From UBA1049 sp964525815 (GTDB taxonomy: Bacteria > Bacillota > Clostridia > Oscillospirales > CAG-382), in NCBI GenBank assembly GCA_964525815.1, contig CAZGJQ010000041.1, positions 1 through 16,033 of the forward strand: a stretch of 16,033 nucleotides of DNA. Direction: 5' to 3'. Each line of letters begins with the position of its first letter. The first letter of the stretch is position 1. The notes below the pieces were generated by a model. The model ran no database searches, was not told the origin of the DNA, and was given only the letters and a program-made list of their open reading frames with translations. Made by a program: the position numbers and the translations under genes. Shown here in pieces: positions 14,180-16,033 of the stretch.

Positions 14180-14896
14180 TTATTCGATATCCATTAGCTC
14201 GGGCTTGGGATCGATAAGCTCATCTCCAACGGTTAGTTCGAAGTGCAAATGAGGCGGATCGCATTGCTCAACCTTTGCGGTGGAGCCTACTGCACCGATA
14301 ATGTCACCCGCCTTGACCGCCGCACCCGCAACCACGCCTTCCGGTATCTCGGGTGCAAGGTTCATATAATAGGAGGTAAGACCGAAGCTGTGTTGAACTA
14401 TAACCGTGGTGCCGAAAAAGGGATCGTCCTTTATCTCTGCTATGGTTCCGTCTGTATAGCAGTAAACTGCGCTTCCAAGCTCCGCTGCTATATCAACTCC
14501 GGTATGAATTCGGTAGTCCCGCATGGTTTCGGAAAAGACCAGTGCTTCGACCGTAAAGTCCTTTATAATTTCACCGCTCTCAATAGGATTGACATATATC
14601 GGTTCGGGTTCCTCGATAATAACGTCAACATTTGATTCCTCTCCGCCGGCCGGAGCCTCACTGATGTCGGGTATACTGATGTCCGGCAGGGAAATGTCGG
14701 GTACGCTTATTTCCGGAATCTCGGATATTTCCTCTAAATTGAAGGACATTGTGTAAATACCGATTGTCAAAGCCGTAACTATGCAGATAGCAAGCGCAAG
14801 ATAAATGTAAGCGGAATAGCCGCTTACTTTTTTGATTTTTGGCTTGTCCGGTTTTTGCTCCTTATTGTTTTTCTTATCTTTCTTCTTATCGTTCAT
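14180..14896 (-). CDS. spoIIQ: SpoIIQ-like M23 (LytM) peptidase-domain protein
   Basis: The 238-residue protein has a Lys-rich cytosolic N-terminus, one membrane segment (about residues 28-50), a Pro/Ile/Ser repeat linker (60-79), and an M23 domain from about residue 100. Zinc ligands are complete: His131 and Asp135 in HTGVDIA, His218 (with His216) in HLHFEL; B. subtilis SpoIIQ lacks one of these, whereas clostridial ones tend to keep them. SpoIIQ sits in the forespore membrane, meets SpoIIIAH across the intermembrane space and supports engulfment. Position directly after spoIID supports this role over a vegetative hydrolase. ATG follows AGGGGG at 8 bases; that site is buried in an inverted repeat with upstream sequence. 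A sigma-F-like promoter lies in the 76-base gap. Confidence 0.82.
   Translation of the reverse strand: MNDKKKDKKNNKEQKPDKPKIKKVSGYSAYIYLALAICIVTALTIGIYTMSFNLEEISEIPEISVPDISLPDISIPDISEAPAGGEESNVDVIIEEPEPIYVNPIESGEIIKDFTVEALVFSETMRDYRIHTGVDIAAELGSAVYCYTDGTIAEIKDDPFFGTTVIVQHSFGLTSYYMNLAPEIPEGVVAGAAVKAGDIIGAVGSTAKVEQCDPPHLHFELTVGDELIDPKPELMDIE
14660..14719 (-). repeat. Four tandem 15-base repeats coding for (I/V/L)P(D/E)IS
   Basis: Residues 60-79 of the M23 protein read IPEIS, VPDIS, LPDIS, IPDIS in a row: four copies of a five-residue unit, encoded by related 15-base units. It forms the spacer between the membrane segment and the peptidase domain, and could vary in copy number between strains. 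Confidence 0.75.
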
Positions 14897-14897
14897 A

Positions 14898-14958
14898 AAT
14901 ATTTCCCCCTGTAAAATTTGTGTCGCAAGTATTTTGCGCTTAATCAGAGGGAAATATT
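14898..14958 (-). promoter_or_regulatory. Inverted repeat that would sequester the spoIIQ ribosome binding site
   Basis: In the spoIID read-through transcript, AATATTTCCCTCTG (14958 down to 14945) can pair along all 14 bases with CAGGGGGAAATATT (14911 down to 14898): 13 Watson-Crick pairs and one U-G wobble. The second arm contains the whole Shine-Dalgarno sequence of the spoIIQ-like gene, and weak pairing could continue into its AUG. The 33-base loop holds a small nested hairpin, CGCAA/TTGCG (14924-14938). The arms and their overlap with the ribosome binding site are seen directly; regulation is inferred. Confidence 0.6.
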
Positions 14959-14960
14959 CA
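14930..14960 (-). promoter_or_regulatory. Sigma-F-like promoter of the spoIIQ-like gene
   Basis: On the minus strand, TGAATA (14960-14955), a 15-base spacer and GCGCAAAATA (14939-14930) resemble the forespore sigma-F pattern (GyATA, 15 bases, GGnnAnAnTA), with mismatches at one position in each element. B. subtilis spoIIQ is known to be sigma-F dependent. Transcription would begin near 14923, about 26 bases before the ATG. Confidence 0.45.
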
Positions 14961-14972
14961 CATGTATGATAA

Positions 14973-15923
14973 TTATTTTAATTTTTGTATGTTTGTGTCT
15001 TTGAAGTAAAATTTTAGTATTTCTTCATATGTCCGACCCTCCGACGCTAAAATATTAGCACCGTACTGGCTCATTCCCAATCCGCTTCCGTAGCCATAAG
15101 AGGTAATTATATAACCATCGACATCCTTCTTTATCTCATAGCAGGAGGATTTTAACTCCGCTATTTCAGAAAAAGCTCTTCCCGGAATTTCGGTTTCACC
15201 AAGAATTACATATTCGCATCGCATATTTTCGTTGGTCAGAACGGAAAAAAACTCCTCCTCGGTATAAGAGTAGTCATAACCGTTTGCCATTAAAAGAGCC
15301 TCTAATTCATCAAAGGAAAACCGCACGTCCTGTTTGTAGCGAACAAAACCGGATTCGTCCACATTTGTAACGCCGGTCAGATATGGAACTGAAATATCAA
15401 AAACGTTACCGTAGCTCTCGGTACGGGCAGGGGAGGAAATGTGGTATAGCGCCATTATTGGCTTTCCGTCATATGTAAGGATTTGACCGCTTGTTTCGTA
15501 AACAGCGGCGCTCATCGCTAAAAATCGGGCGGTTGCATTTTCCTCGCTGATTAGCTCAAGCAGCTCTTTATAAGATGTAAAGCTACGGCAACAGCTCGGG
15601 TTATTACAAAAATCAGCTTCGGGGTGCTCTGGGGTACGGGGCTTGTTTTCCAGAATATATAGGACATAACTGCGGATACAAACAGCTTGAGCGAGGAGTG
15701 CCTGCTTTTCATAATTTGCGGGCATCTCATTCAGCATAACTCCGAGCACATATTCGTCCAGCGATACCTCGATTATACCGTCATCGGTAAGCACCGATAT
15801 AATATCACTGCTTGTACACTCGTTTTGCTCCAGGGTTTCGCTTATTACGGGTACAGACGGTGAAAAGGGTAGCAGAGCCGTCCACACCGTAAGAACAAAA
15901 AAATAAAGCAAATAATTTCTCAA
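14973..15923 (-). CDS. spoIID: Stage II sporulation protein D (SpoIID), lytic transglycosylase
   Basis: The 316-residue protein has a short cytosolic start and an N-terminal membrane anchor (about residues 3-25), then the SpoIID domain. The conserved VSLDEYVLGVMLNEMPANY carries the catalytic Glu66, equivalent to Glu88 of B. subtilis SpoIID; QALLAQAVCIRSYVL, the ALYHISSPARTESY region and the C-terminal GYGSGLGMSQYGA are also family signatures. In the mother cell SpoIID cleaves septal peptidoglycan with SpoIIP and SpoIIM so that membranes can migrate around the forespore. The start is TTG at 15923, chosen because AAGGAGG lies 10 bases upstream. A sigma-E-like promoter precedes it, and the spoIIQ-like gene follows in the same direction after 76 bases. 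Confidence 0.93.
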   Translation of the reverse strand: MRNYLLYFFVLTVWTALLPFSPSVPVISETLEQNECTSSDIISVLTDDGIIEVSLDEYVLGVMLNEMPANYEKQALLAQAVCIRSYVLYILENKPRTPEHPEADFCNNPSCCRSFTSYKELLELISEENATARFLAMSAAVYETSGQILTYDGKPIMALYHISSPARTESYGNVFDISVPYLTGVTNVDESGFVRYKQDVRFSFDELEALLMANGYDYSYTEEEFFSVLTNENMRCEYVILGETEIPGRAFSEIAELKSSCYEIKKDVDGYIITSYGYGSGLGMSQYGANILASEGRTYEEILKFYFKDTNIQKLK

Positions 15924-15955
15924 AGGTAACAGTCCTCCTTTTTGAACTTTGCTCT

Positions 15956-15985
15956 ATTATATTCTATTAATGAGTCTATTATGAC
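15956..15985 (-). promoter_or_regulatory. Sigma-E-like promoter of spoIID
   Basis: On the minus strand, -35 GTCATAAT (15978-15985) and -10 AATATAAT (15956-15963) are 14 bases apart; compared with the mother-cell sigma-E pattern (GTCATATT, CATACAAT) they match at 7 and 6 of 8 positions. spoIID is a classical sigma-E gene in B. subtilis. I see no gene or further signal in the remaining bases to the right edge. Confidence 0.55.
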
Positions 15986-16033
15986 TGAATCGAGGGTGCG
16001 GGATTGGTTTGTATGGTCTCAAGGCAATTTAAC

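Noticed and set aside
14660..14719. CRISPR-like or satellite repeat
   Set aside because: The 15-base units are in frame and encode a protein linker; there are no spacers.

Overview
The window reads as chromosomal DNA of an anaerobic, endospore-forming member of the Clostridia (an Oscillospirales/Ruminococcaceae-like genome is my best guess). The basis is a SpoIID/SpoIIQ-type pair, a BclA-type exosporium domain protein, a phosphofructokinase with the residues of the pyrophosphate-dependent type, ferredoxin-like Fe-S clusters fused to an aldo/keto reductase, and strong AAGGAGG-type ribosome binding sites. I see no insertion sequence, phage gene, CRISPR array, tRNA or rRNA.

Layout. 1-283: Lys/Glu-rich tail of a gene that starts outside the window (+). 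330-1199: solitary AraC-type regulator (-). 1439-1555: a 38-residue peptide with 12 cysteines (+). 1604-3983: divergent glycolytic pair, 6-phosphofructokinase (-) and class II fructose-bisphosphate aldolase (+). 4052-4570: membrane-anchored protein with a BclA C-terminal-like domain (-). 4700-6754: overlapping three-gene operon transcribed leftward, Fe-S aldo/keto reductase, then an ECF-transporter S component, then a DUF1893 protein. 6843-8848: rpsB-tsf operon with a promoter and a structured leader (-). 8967-11652: ECF sigma factor followed by a membrane-anchored beta-propeller protein (-). 11895-13115 and 13259-14092: divergent N-acylglucosamine 2-epimerase family enzyme (-) and leucine-rich-repeat lipoprotein (+), each with a near-perfect vegetative promoter. 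14180-15985: spoIID then a spoIIQ-like M23 peptidase gene (-).

How they work together. PFP and aldolase are consecutive steps of glycolysis. The sigma factor and the beta-propeller protein overlap and probably form a sigma/anti-sigma signalling pair. SpoIID and SpoIIQ-type proteins act on opposite sides of the engulfing septum during sporulation.

The most interesting signal is in the 76-base gap between spoIID and the spoIIQ-like gene. A 14-bp inverted repeat would bury the spoIIQ ribosome binding site in any transcript reading through from spoIID. A sigma-F-like promoter lies between the two arms, such that a transcript starting there would lack the inhibitory arm. Together with a sigma-E-like promoter in front of spoIID, this suggests compartment-specific translation of spoIIQ: silent on mother-cell read-through mRNA, active on forespore mRNA. 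This is an inference from sequence only.
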